64,000 bases of DNA from Myxococcales bacterium (GTDB lineage Bacteria; Myxococcota_A; Polyangia; Polyangiales; Polyangiaceae). The notes below the pieces were generated by a model. It saw only the letters and a list, made by a program, of their open reading frames with translations. It was not told the origin of the DNA and ran no database searches. Within the stretch, counting starts at the first letter, position 1. Every line of letters begins with the position of its first letter. Where the stretch lies: assembly GCA_016712525.1 (NCBI GenBank), contig JADJQX010000006.1:434001-498000 (forward strand), given 5' to 3'. Shown one piece after another: positions 23,225-31,326 of this stretch. The position numbers and the translations under genes are program-made.

Positions 23225-24358
23225 CTATTCCTCGACAACGAGCAGCCTCATGAGTAGGGCCGGCGCTTGGGAGGAAAAGTCCCGGCTGCATCCGCCGTCA
23301 CTGGAGGAGCTTGGTAGGCAGTAGGCAAGCTGGCCCGCCTCGGCCTTGATTGTCCTCGGATCCGGCATCAGAGAGCATTCGTTTCCCCATATGCCAGCGT
23401 GGGCGAGTCTTGTGTCGTCGTCCGCGACGAACCATGTGGTTCGACGGTCGGTGGTTTCTGTGGATATGCGGACCGTCGCTGATGGGTACGGGCCGCGAAG
23501 TTCAATCCTTCGGGGAGAAGGGTCGGTAGTCTGTGTATGGGGAAAGGGTATTGGGATGGTCGGCGCATATATGGTCTGAGCTTCACACGGCTCGCCTCGC
23601 GGCGCCATCACGATGACCCGGCTATCGGCGGGAGGATGATGGAACGGTGACGGTGGGCATGTTGATGCGTCCTCCCAGTCGTCGACGCTAACAGGTAATC
23701 CGTCGCCGCTACGCTGCGGTGTGCGTTGCCCGGAGTATCGGCACGCGCCACCGGCGAGGGTACACTGCTCCCCGGTAAGCGTGTCGAAGGCGATAGGGGC
23801 TCCGCCAAGAACACGAAGGCCATCGCTCGACTCGGCAATGATTGGCCGCAGACGCCCCGAGCCTTCTCCCAGTCGAAATGTGAACGTGGGGCGTTCTCCG
23901 GTGGGGAGGCGAACGTAGGTCTGTCCCTCGACGACCTCGCAGTGGCCGCCAACCTTGGCATACCGATAGGGTACGTCGAACACTTCGGCTGACGGTGAAG
24001 TCTCGAAATAGGTTGAGGTGCACGTTCTTGCGAGTCGCGCCACTCGAGCCGAAGTGGCGATGCCGACCTTTGTGCACTCTCGGTCGATGTAGCGTGCGTC
24101 CTCGACAGGCTCTTCTTCTCCGATGCACACCTCGCGGGTTGAGTTCAGTGAACATGTCTTTTGTGTGGCTGCGTCCCAGAATATGCCGGGAGCGAGCATC
24201 CGTGAACCACCCGCTCCGACGAGCCACATTCTCTTAAAGCGGGTCCCGTTCTGTTCGTGGACGTCGGAGTTCTCAGTGTCGCTTCCTTGGCATGCGCACG
24301 GGAAAGAGCAGAAGAACGCGAGAAACATGCCGACGGCAACCGACGCTCGATGGTGCAT
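23225..24358 (-). CDS. Lipoprotein of unknown function, first of the paralogous pair
   Basis: The start (MHHRASVAVGMFLAFFCSF) follows a GGAGC site and gives a signal ending ACQGSD. The protein has about 377 residues and shares with the following gene the GTRFKRMWL opening, the GRLRPIIAESSDGLRV segment and a CTLAGGACRYSG-type Cys pair, but otherwise the two are quite diverged. The C-terminus ends in Cys/Ser-rich strands (SLMPDPR, YCLPSSSSDGGC). Both genes have a GC content of roughly 53–57% in sampled lines against about 70–75% in the TamB gene region. This indicates a separate origin or relaxed selection. Function unknown. Confidence 0.65.
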   Translation of the reverse strand: MHHRASVAVGMFLAFFCSFPCACQGSDTENSDVHEQNGTRFKRMWLVGAGGSRMLAPGIFWDAATQKTCSLNSTREVCIGEEEPVEDARYIDRECTKVGIATSARVARLARTCTSTYFETSPSAEVFDVPYRYAKVGGHCEVVEGQTYVRLPTGERPTFTFRLGEGSGRLRPIIAESSDGLRVLGGAPIAFDTLTGEQCTLAGGACRYSGQRTPQRSGDGLPVSVDDWEDASTCPPSPFHHPPADSRVIVMAPRGEPCEAQTIYAPTIPIPFPHTQTTDPSPRRIELRGPYPSATVRISTETTDRRTTWFVADDDTRLAHAGIWGNECSLMPDPRTIKAEAGQLAYCLPSSSSDGGCSRDFSSQAPALLMRLLVVEE

Positions 24359-24370
24359 GGTAGCTCCGAG

Positions 24371-24398
24371 GGGAGCCCCTCCGTGACGAGGGGCTCCC
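24371..24398. terminator. Hairpin at the end of the di-haem peroxidase gene
   Basis: An 11-bp stem, GGGAGCCCCTC pairing with GAGGGGCTCCC, with a 6-base loop CGTGAC. It follows the stop codon of the minus-strand peroxidase-like gene and precedes the lipoprotein pair, which fits a terminator insulating the two units. No T-tract follows, so strength is uncertain. Confidence 0.55.
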
Positions 24399-24409
24399 TT
24401 CGACATGGG

Positions 24410-25828
24410 TCAGGGCTTCGACGTGTCTTGCAGGAGGGCCGGGGTGATCGGCGCGCCGTCGAGGGCCTTCATGAAGGCGACGAGGTCGGCGACGTCCGTG
24501 CCCGCGACGGTGAACGGCTTCATGAGCGGGTCCTTGGTGATGCCCGCGTCGCCCGGATCTCCGCCGCCCGCGGCGTAGAAGGTGACCACCTCTTCGAGCG
24601 TGGTCATGTGGCCCGTGTGCATGTACGGGCCCGACTTGGCGATGTTGCGGAGCGTCGGCGTACGGAACTGGCCGCGCTGCGACGGATCCTGCGCGAGCCC
24701 GGTGAGCTTGCCCGTGTTGGTGTTGTCGCTGTAGGCGCTGTTCGTGTTGTAGCGGCTGCCCAGCACCCCGGGCACGTCCTGGAAGCGCCCGAGGTCGGCC
24801 GCCGCGGCGTTCGGCCCTGCCTGAGGCACGGCGAGGGCGTGGAACTTGCCGTCGCTGAAGGTGGGGCCCGAGTGGCAGGTCACGCAGGCGCCTTTGCCCA
24901 CGAAGATCTTGGCGCCACGTTTGGCCTCGGCCGAAAGCGCGGCCTTGTCGCCCGCGATGTACTTGTCGAACGCCGAATTGCCGCTGACGAGCTTGCGCTG
25001 GTAGGCGGCGATGGCCTTGCCATAGTTGACCACGATGCGGCGGACGATGTCCTGATCGGCGGCCGTCATCGTGCTGAACGTCGCGTCCCCGTCACGCCCG
25101 ACGGCGGGGAACCGTCCGCTCGTGGAGGCGGGGTCGAGGTCCGGGTCGAGCTTCACCGGGAAGATGGCGTCGTACTCGGTCCTGTACTTCACGTACATCA
25201 TGTGGGCGATCTCGAGGAACGAGCTCGCCATGTTGCGCGGGTTCTCGGCCACCGTGGGCGCGAGCGACCACTGCGAGTCGAAGCGGCCGCCCCAGTTCGT
25301 CCAGGGCTGGTACGCCGAGTTGACGATCGCGAGCGCGTTGCGCGTGCCTCGGTCGATGCCGATCGACAGGTTCGCCGGCTTCGAGCGGTTGTCTTCCATG
25401 GCGAGGCCGCCGTGGCAGCTCGCGCACGAGACCTTGCCGCGCTCTCCCACGGCCCCGAGGCCGCCGTTCGTGCCGTCGCTCCCGATCACGATGGGGCCCG
25501 AGTAGCTCTTCTCGAAGAAGAGCATCTGGCCGAGCTCGGCGGCCTTCGCGTTGTCGGCGTACGCGTTGGTCGGGTCGGGGGGCAGGGCCGGCAAGGGCGA
25601 GAGCGCCGAGAGGGCAGCGAGCTCGGCGGCCGTGAAATCCGGAGGCGGCGCGGCGTCGGCCGCGTCGGGCGCGACGCTCGTGTCGGGCACGTTCGCGTCG
25701 GGGACCGGCGTGACGGACGTGTCGGCGCCCGCGTCGGGCGTGCCACCGACAGGGTCGTCGGAGCAGGCGGCGGCCGCGGCGACCGCGAGGAGGACACTGG
25801 ACATTCCCAAAGACCAACGAAGCTTCAT
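24410..25828 (-). CDS. Di-haem cytochrome c peroxidase (MauG-like) lipoprotein
   Basis: A lipoprotein signal (MKLRWSLGMSSVLLAVAAAA then CSDDP) and an Asp/Pro/Ala/Thr linker lead to a bacterial di-haem cytochrome c peroxidase fold. The first haem site is C135-AS-C138-H139 in VSCASCHGG, the second C315-VT-C318-H319 in ACVTCHSGPTFSD. The region FRTPTLRNIAKSGPYMHTGH is the standard segment before the C-terminal helices of this family. Proteins of this kind reduce hydrogen peroxide with electrons from cytochromes or, as in MauG, oxidise other proteins. Which of these applies here cannot be read. A longer in-frame start of 37 codons was rejected because it lacks a signal. Confidence 0.85.
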   Translation of the reverse strand: MKLRWSLGMSSVLLAVAAAAACSDDPVGGTPDAGADTSVTPVPDANVPDTSVAPDAADAAPPPDFTAAELAALSALSPLPALPPDPTNAYADNAKAAELGQMLFFEKSYSGPIVIGSDGTNGGLGAVGERGKVSCASCHGGLAMEDNRSKPANLSIGIDRGTRNALAIVNSAYQPWTNWGGRFDSQWSLAPTVAENPRNMASSFLEIAHMMYVKYRTEYDAIFPVKLDPDLDPASTSGRFPAVGRDGDATFSTMTAADQDIVRRIVVNYGKAIAAYQRKLVSGNSAFDKYIAGDKAALSAEAKRGAKIFVGKGACVTCHSGPTFSDGKFHALAVPQAGPNAAAADLGRFQDVPGVLGSRYNTNSAYSDNTNTGKLTGLAQDPSQRGQFRTPTLRNIAKSGPYMHTGHMTTLEEVVTFYAAGGGDPGDAGITKDPLMKPFTVAGTDVADLVAFMKALDGAPITPALLQDTSKP

Positions 25829-26082
25829 GCAGTACCGTCTTTCCCCTCGAGTGGCAAATAGCGGAGCGTGGCAGGGTGCGGAGCGCCCGGGCCATGTGAG
25901 CGAAACGCTCCCCAAGCGCACGGTTTCCGAAATGGCCATGGCGCGCCATAGTCAGTTTCTTGAGGCTCGACCGCGCCGTGGTCCGTGCGCCGCCCACGCA
26001 CGCCTCATCGCGGTCCTACGGCACGATTTGCCGCGCGTCTGCCGGTGGTCGATCGAGTTACCGGCGCGCCGCGCCGTCGTCG

Positions 26083-27099
26083 TCATTTTCTTGGTCGAGT
26101 CGCCTCGTGGGCGTCGAGGGTCGCCTTGAGCAGGCCGAGGTCGCTCGTCTCCGTGAGCCCGAGCTTCGCCAGGGCCGCGTGCAGGTGGGCTGCGACCGTC
26201 CCCGTGGCGATGCCGAGCTCGTACGCGACGGATTTGTCCGCGTGCCCCACGGCGACGAGCGCGACGACCTGCCTCTCTCGCGGGGTGAGCACGCGCGGAC
26301 CTCGGGCCTCGGGGGAGTTCCGTTTGGCGACGAAGAGGCGCTTCCCGTCGGTGTCGAACCGGTCGACCACGGAGTACTCGCCCGAGAAGAGGCACTGCCA
26401 AAGGTCGAGGGCTTCGTCCTCGCCCGTGTGGTGAAGGCGCGCCTTGTCGACGTCGCGCGCGGCGTGGCGCAGGCGGTCGAAGTCGTCACGCGTCCCGAGC
26501 GTCGAGTGAAGGACGCGACCGGAGGTGTCGAGGATCGCGTCGGCCGAGGCGATCGGGCTTGGCCCGGACGCTCTCTGCATGCGGAGCCCCGACGAGAGGT
26601 GAGCTGCCACCTTGGCCCATCGCGCGCGTCGCGCCGGGCGAGTCCTCACGGTGTAGGGCAACGGGTGGACGAAGGCCACGCCCCGGTGGGTCGCGTCCAT
26701 CGCGATCAGGTTCAGGGAGTCGGAGTCGCCCGTCCGCTCGCGGAACGACCCTCGTACGCGCTCGAGCTCCTCGAAGACCTGGCCCATGAGCTCTCGGGTG
26801 CCCGAGAGGTACGAGCCGCGAGAGTACACGTGCGAGATCGCGGCGGCTTGTTCCGTTGAAATCCCCTGTCCGCCGTGTTGCTCGCGTGTGTACACGAGGA
26901 GGTCCTCGCTGGCCCCTCCCACACGGGTCCACGCGCTGGTCGTCGGCATTCCGTCAGGTTGCCAGTCGACGAAATAGGCGACGCCGCCCGCGGGGGCCTC
27001 GAGCGCGTCGGCGACGGCCTCGGCGACGGAGGTGAGCCACGCGTCGGGCGAGGCCGCGGTGCGGTAGGCCGCGTCGATCACGCGGAGGGTGGGGCGCAT
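26083..27099 (-). CDS. LuxR-type regulator, third of a tandem triplet
   Basis: A 338-residue protein with an N-terminal putative sensor domain and a C-terminal LuxR helix-turn-helix (LTPRERQVVALVAVGHADKS, then ATGTVAAHLHAALAKLGL). Between them is a segment close to the other two triplet members (LFSGEYSVVDRFDTDGKRLF, then RNSPEARGPRVL). The start was chosen at the ATG that opens MRPTLRVIDAAYR and lies 4 bases from the preceding stop; a longer in-frame start overlaps that gene. No phosphorylation or autoinducer-binding motif is seen, so the signal is unknown. It is coupled to the regulator gene upstream. Confidence 0.85.
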   Translation of the reverse strand: MRPTLRVIDAAYRTAASPDAWLTSVAEAVADALEAPAGGVAYFVDWQPDGMPTTSAWTRVGGASEDLLVYTREQHGGQGISTEQAAAISHVYSRGSYLSGTRELMGQVFEELERVRGSFRERTGDSDSLNLIAMDATHRGVAFVHPLPYTVRTRPARRARWAKVAAHLSSGLRMQRASGPSPIASADAILDTSGRVLHSTLGTRDDFDRLRHAARDVDKARLHHTGEDEALDLWQCLFSGEYSVVDRFDTDGKRLFVAKRNSPEARGPRVLTPRERQVVALVAVGHADKSVAYELGIATGTVAAHLHAALAKLGLTETSDLGLLKATLDAHEATRPRK

Positions 27100-27103
27100 C
27101 GCC

Positions 27104-28099
27104 TCAGGGCTCCCCGAGCGCGGCGCGGAGGAGCCCAAGGTCGGTAGTGGACGAGAGGCCGAGCTTCTTCAGCCCCGCGTGGAGGTGTCCGGCTACGGTG
27201 CCCTCGGCGATGCCGAGCTCGTACGCGGCGGACTTGTCGGAGTGCCCGACCGAGACGAGGGCGAGGACCTGCCGCTCACGCTCCGAGAGGGCACGCGGGC
27301 CGCGCGCGACGGGCGCGTTCTTCTTCGCGATGAAGAGGCGTTTTCCGTCCGTGTCGAAGCGATCGACGACCGAGTATTCCCCGGAGAAGAGGCACTTCCA
27401 GAGGTCGAGGGCCTCGTCTTCCGGGGTGGACCGGAGTCGCGCCCGGTCGACGTCGCGCGCCGCTCGCCGCAAGGCTTCGAGTGAAGCTTCGGTGCCGCGC
27501 GAGGCGTCGAGCACGTGGCCGTCGGTCGACAGGATGGCGTCGGCACCTTCGAGATGTGCGTGGTCCGACGCTCCACGATGCATGCGCAATCCAGCCGTGA
27601 TGTGCGCCGCGACGCGTGACCAAAGGACCCGAGTACGCGCGTGAGTGTGCACGCGGTCGCGTGTCGGGTGGAGGAAGTTCACTCCGTCGTGAGTGGCGTC
27701 CATACAGAGGAGGTTGAGGGAGTCGAAATGTCCTGTTCGTTCGCTCGCCTTTCCGTGGAAGCTCTCGAATTCCGTCGTCAGGTCTCCCATGAGCTCGCGA
27801 GTCCCGCTCAGGACCGAGCCGCGCGCGTAGACCCGGCACGCTTCGGTCGCGAGCTCCTCTGGGACAGGGATCTCGTGCTGCTCTTTGGCGAAGAGCAGGT
27901 CGGCCTCTTTCGCGCCGGCGATGCGTGTCCATTCATGAGTCTCCGGCAGCCCTCGTGGCCGCCATCGCACGAAGTAGGCGATTCCCCCGGCTTCGGCGTC
28001 GAGGGCCCAAGCGACGGTCTCACCGACCTCCTTGAGCCACGCCTCGTCGGAGGGAGCGGGCGCGTAGGCTGCCGCGATGACCCGCAGCGGCTTGCTCAT
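27104..28099 (-). CDS. LuxR-type regulator, second of a tandem triplet
   Basis: A 331-residue paralogue of its neighbours: N-terminal sensor region, then LFSGEYSVVDRFDTDGKRLF and a LuxR helix-turn-helix (LSERERQVLALVSVGHSDKS, AEGTVAGHLHAGLKKLGL). Its ATG overlaps the stop of the upstream member by one base (TGATG), so translation is coupled. The N-terminal halves of the three are alike in layout (PLRVIAAAYAPAPSDEAWLK, with an AGGIAYFVRW segment), suggesting that they arose by duplication and bind related ligands or partners. Confidence 0.85.
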   Translation of the reverse strand: MSKPLRVIAAAYAPAPSDEAWLKEVGETVAWALDAEAGGIAYFVRWRPRGLPETHEWTRIAGAKEADLLFAKEQHEIPVPEELATEACRVYARGSVLSGTRELMGDLTTEFESFHGKASERTGHFDSLNLLCMDATHDGVNFLHPTRDRVHTHARTRVLWSRVAAHITAGLRMHRGASDHAHLEGADAILSTDGHVLDASRGTEASLEALRRAARDVDRARLRSTPEDEALDLWKCLFSGEYSVVDRFDTDGKRLFIAKKNAPVARGPRALSERERQVLALVSVGHSDKSAAYELGIAEGTVAGHLHAGLKKLGLSSTTDLGLLRAALGEP

Positions 28100-29127
28100 C
28101 ACGATCCTGGCTCCTCAGGGGTCGCCGCGCCGAGGGCGTGGCGAACGGCCGCGAGGTCTCCCGAGCGCTTCACCCCGAGCTTGCGTAGCGCCGTGTGGAT
28201 GGCGGCGGCCACGGTCCCCTCTCCGATGCCGAGCTCGTAGGCGATCCACTTGTCGGAGTGCCCGAGCGCGAGCAAGCTCACGACCTGGCGCTCGCGCGTG
28301 GAGAGGGCCCGCACGGCCCGCGCGGCAGGCGCGTTCTTTCGCGCGACGAAGTAACGTTTTCCGTCGGTGTCGAAGGTGTCGACGACGGAGTACTCGCCCG
28401 CGACGAGGCACTCCCACATCCCGAGCGCGGCGTCGACGTCGCGTCGGCCTTCGCGTGTGCGCGCCCGATCGGCCCGGATCGCGGCCTCGCGGAGGCGCCC
28501 GGCCGACGCTGCGGCCTCGTCTCCCTTGGCGTGACAGACGCGGCCGTGCGCGTCGAGCAGCGCGTCGGCGCTCCCGAGGTCCCCCGAGGTGGCGATCCGC
28601 TGGAGCCTCAACCCGGCCGAGACATGCGACGCGATGCGCTCCCACGTCCGCCGCCTCCGGTCCGTCGTGCGCACCGTCGTGGGGCTCGGCAGCGCCAACG
28701 CGACGCCTCGGCCCTCGGCGTCGAAGCACTGCACGGCGAGGCAGTCGGTCGCGCCCGTTCGCTCGTGGCCTTGGGGGTTCACCGCGTCGAAGACAGGGCC
28801 CATGAGCTCCCTCGCGCCCGCGACGACCCTCCCGTGCCCATACGCGGCTCCGTACACGAGGGCGCCGAGCGGGGGTGGGAGGTCACGCCCGTGAAGCGTC
28901 CTCACGTACTCGACCACGCGGGGCTCGCAGCTCCCCACGGAGACGAAGGTCGAACAGCGCGGCTTCGCGTCGACGCCCGGGAGGAAATCGATGAACCACG
29001 CCGCGGCGCCGAGCTCGCCGTCGAGGTTCTCGGCGATGGCCTGTGCCACCCGCCCGAGCCACGCCTCTTCGTTCGGAGCCCTCGCGTACGCCGCCTCGAC
29101 GACACTCAGAGAATCGGCCCGTCCCAC
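28099..29127 (-). CDS. LuxR-type regulator, first of a tandem triplet
   Basis: A 342-residue member that opens the coupled set of three. The start is a GTG that begins GRADSLSVVEAAYARAPNEE, matched to the starts of the other two; the upstream part of the frame lacks their pattern. The C-terminal helix-turn-helix is LSTRERQVVSLLALGHSDKW, GEGTVAAAIHTALRKLGV. Its LVAGEYSVVDTFDTDGKRYF segment diverges slightly from the others. It is divergent from the short LuxR gene; the 180-base gap holds a long palindrome. No sensor family is recognised. Confidence 0.85.
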   Translation of the reverse strand: MGRADSLSVVEAAYARAPNEEAWLGRVAQAIAENLDGELGAAAWFIDFLPGVDAKPRCSTFVSVGSCEPRVVEYVRTLHGRDLPPPLGALVYGAAYGHGRVVAGARELMGPVFDAVNPQGHERTGATDCLAVQCFDAEGRGVALALPSPTTVRTTDRRRRTWERIASHVSAGLRLQRIATSGDLGSADALLDAHGRVCHAKGDEAAASAGRLREAAIRADRARTREGRRDVDAALGMWECLVAGEYSVVDTFDTDGKRYFVARKNAPAARAVRALSTRERQVVSLLALGHSDKWIAYELGIGEGTVAAAIHTALRKLGVKRSGDLAAVRHALGAATPEEPGS

Positions 29128-29221
29128 GCACAAACGATACCTTATGTGGGCGCGCCAGGCATGCACCGCGTATCGTCAGTTCCTTGGGGCGAAGCAGGCT
29201 TGGCTTGCCTCGAGCGTATCT

Positions 29222-29259
29222 TTCGAACGAAGAATGCCTCGAGGCATCCTTCGTTCGAA
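29222..29259. promoter_or_regulatory. 38-bp near-perfect palindrome in the LuxR divergent gap
   Basis: The left half reads TTCGAACGAAGAATGCC followed by TC; the right half is its reverse complement except one base pair (18 of 19 pairs match). The centre is CCTCGAGG. It lies 95 bases from the LuxR triplet start and 49 bases from the short LuxR start. A dyad of this length suits an operator for a dimeric or tetrameric regulator, or a cruciform or hairpin. That it is an operator is inference. Confidence 0.7.
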
Positions 29260-29307
29260 GGGTGGCCGAGGGCGCTGCGTGCAGTAGGCTCGCAGGGGGA
29301 GGGTGAC

Positions 29308-29580
29308 ATGGGCGTGAGGCGCTTCGAGCTCGAGGGAGACGAGTACTTGGTCATCTCGGTGCCGAACGAGGCCGAGCCCGACCCTCGCCTGACCCCGGCG
29401 GAGCGCGACATCGTGCGCGACGTCGTGCGGGGGCTCTCCAACGAGGCGATCGGGGAGGCTCGTGCTGTCTCGAAGCACACGGTCGCGGCCCACCTCCGCT
29501 CGATCTACAAGAAGCTCGGGGTCGGCTCGCGTCGCGAGCTCGCGGCCGCGGTCGCCAAGGGAAGGGCGCTCACCTCGTAG
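29308..29580 (+). CDS. Short stand-alone LuxR-type DNA-binding protein
   Basis: A 90-residue protein with only a LuxR helix-turn-helix (LTPAERDIVRDVVRGLSNEA, then SKHTVAAHLRSIYKKLGVGS) and a short N-terminal strand region (RRFELEGDEYLVISVPNEAE). There is a strong AGGGGGAGGG ribosome-binding site. It has no sensor domain, so it may act as a partner or antagonist of the three larger LuxR proteins coded divergently, or be controlled by them. The palindrome lies just upstream. Orphan regulators of this kind in the family act as response-type effectors; here the activity is unknown. Confidence 0.85.
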   Translation: MGVRRFELEGDEYLVISVPNEAEPDPRLTPAERDIVRDVVRGLSNEAIGEARAVSKHTVAAHLRSIYKKLGVGSRRELAAAVAKGRALTS

Positions 29581-29631
29581 GGGCTAGCTCTCTCGGAGTT
29601 CCGACCCAAGGCGCGCGGCAGCCGCTCGCGC

Positions 29632-30771
29632 TCAGGGTTTGGTCGTGCCCTTGGCGTTGCTCCGGAAGACCACGTTCGCGCCTTGTTTCACCGCCTGCCC
29701 GTGGGCGACGAGGCCGTAGCCGCCCGAGCCCTCGAGCAGGCACTCGGCGATCGTGAGGTCGGCACCGCCCGAGTCACCCGAGAGCACGACGTTGCCCGCG
29801 TCGTCGCTCTTGTCGGCGCCGCCACCGGCGATCTCGCAGTGCTCGAGCACGTTGCCTTTCTCGACGAGGGCGAGCCCGGCGTGCCGCGCGCTGCCGGAGG
29901 TGACCGGGCGGAAGCGGATCTTCTCGGTCGGCGTGCCACGCGCGACGAGCGCACCGTGGACGACGAGACCTGCGCCGTCCTCGAAGAGCACCGTGACCCC
30001 GGGCGAAAACGTCTGTTTGCCCACGAGCTGCACGGCGCGCCCGGCCGCGATGCGGTAGGGCACGTCGAGCTTCGCCCACGTCTGGTCGCCGCGCGGAGGG
30101 TCGTTCGTGAGCTCGACGCGGACCGACGCGCCCGCGCCGCCCTTGAAGGAGTTCTTCGCGAGCTTGCCGATGGCATCGGGGCTCACGAGCGCCGGGGTGT
30201 CTCCCTTGGATGCAAAGGAGGATCGCTCGACGGCCCGCAGCTTCCCGCCGTCGGTCACGGCGAGCGCGTGCGTGTCCGCGGCTTCGACGGTGGTGTCACG
30301 AACCGTCAGCGCGCCTTCGCCGGTCGCGAGGATGGCGCCCTTCCAGTCGACCCGCGCCGTCCCCGCGTCCTTGATGCGAACGAAGGTGAGCTCGTTCTGC
30401 GGAGCCGCCGTGAAGACGTGCACGCCGTGCCAGCGCGCGCCGCCTTCGCCGGTCATGGTGATGGGCGCCGCGGCCGTGCCTTTTGCTGCGAGCGAGCCTC
30501 CCTGCTCCACGACGAAGCCGGCGTTCGCTTGGAACACGAGCGCGGTACCGGAGCCGATCGTGAGGCTGGTATGCACCGGCACCATGCACGTGACCACGTA
30601 GTCGACCGCGCGCCCCTCTTCGTGCGAGAGCGCCGCGGGGATGGGCGCGTCGCAGCCGAGCTTCACGGGCTCGCCCTTCTTCGTCAGAGGTGCCCCCTGG
30701 AGCTTCTTGCAGCCGGAGAGGAGCGTGAGGACCGCGAGCGCGAGGGGCGCGAGAGGGAGCCGCGTGAGCAT
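29632..30771 (-). CDS. Lipoprotein with right-handed beta-helix-like repeats
   Basis: Signal sequence MLTRLPLAPLALAVLTLLSG and lipobox Cys, followed by LTKKGEPVKLGC. The rest is made of repeated short strands with Val/Gly/Ala/Thr patterns typical of a right-handed beta-helix (SLTIGSGTALVFQANAGFVV, ALVFQANAGFVVEQGGSL, GALTVRDTTVEAADTHALAV, GNVVLSGDSGGADLTIAECL), as in pectate-lyase-like surface proteins. No catalytic residues can be identified. A second Cys pair (GC, TCMVPV) may form a disulfide. The start was set at the signal peptide, not at the 39-codon longer frame. Confidence 0.75.
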   Translation of the reverse strand: MLTRLPLAPLALAVLTLLSGCKKLQGAPLTKKGEPVKLGCDAPIPAALSHEEGRAVDYVVTCMVPVHTSLTIGSGTALVFQANAGFVVEQGGSLAAKGTAAAPITMTGEGGARWHGVHVFTAAPQNELTFVRIKDAGTARVDWKGAILATGEGALTVRDTTVEAADTHALAVTDGGKLRAVERSSFASKGDTPALVSPDAIGKLAKNSFKGGAGASVRVELTNDPPRGDQTWAKLDVPYRIAAGRAVQLVGKQTFSPGVTVLFEDGAGLVVHGALVARGTPTEKIRFRPVTSGSARHAGLALVEKGNVLEHCEIAGGGADKSDDAGNVVLSGDSGGADLTIAECLLEGSGGYGLVAHGQAVKQGANVVFRSNAKGTTKP

Positions 30772-30911
30772 GAGCGCAAGGGTAGAGGCTCCGCGCGCGT
30801 GGAGTGTGAGCGTCGGCGTGTCGATTTTCGAAGTGCCCGAAATGACGGCAGAATCGTGAACGATGGGGCTTTCGTTTCCCGGCCGCACGTGCCGCGTCGT
30901 ATGACACTGGA

Positions 30912-31319
30912 ATGCACTCGACGCTCCGTACCGCCGCCATCGTGTCGCTGCTCGTGTCGGCGGGCTGCGCGAGGACGACCACCGCGACCGACGACGACCG
31001 GACGCGCGCTCACGCGCGCTGCGCGAAGGACCCAGAGTACCAGGCCGACGAGAGCGCGAAGGCCGAGAAGGCGTTCGCGGCTCACTGCGCGAAGAACGCG
31101 TGCGCCGGCAAGGAGTGGATCGCTGCGCTCTGCATCTATCGGAAGCCGAGCGGCGGGAGCCCCCTCGCCGAGATCGAGTCCACCATCGCCCGGGGGGACA
31201 CGGAGAGCGAGGAGGCCGCGTGCCACACGGTGCGCGCGTCGGGCGCGGTGGCGAGCTTTTTCCCGCTCGACGTCTACTGCAAGGGTGGAAAGCGCTGCAT
31301 GGCCTGCGGGACGAAGTAG
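30912..31319 (+). CDS. Small Cys-rich lipoprotein of unknown function
   Basis: Signal sequence MHSTLRTAAIVSLLVSAG with lipobox Cys, then a Thr/Asp-rich segment. The 135-residue product has about nine Cys residues after the lipidated one (ARCAKD, HCAKNACAGK, LCIYRK, ACHTV, YCKGGKRCMACG) and a helical first half. The pattern suggests a disulfide-bonded exported domain. It is convergent with the Kelch gene, 7 bases apart. No family is recognised. Confidence 0.65.
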   Translation: MHSTLRTAAIVSLLVSAGCARTTTATDDDRTRAHARCAKDPEYQADESAKAEKAFAAHCAKNACAGKEWIAALCIYRKPSGGSPLAEIESTIARGDTESEEAACHTVRASGAVASFFPLDVYCKGGKRCMACGTK

Positions 31320-31326
31320 CCGGGGC

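Noticed and set aside
25829..26082. A possible gene in the gap between the peroxidase-like and LuxR genes
   Set aside because: No frame has protein-like composition, and no hairpin or repeat is seen.
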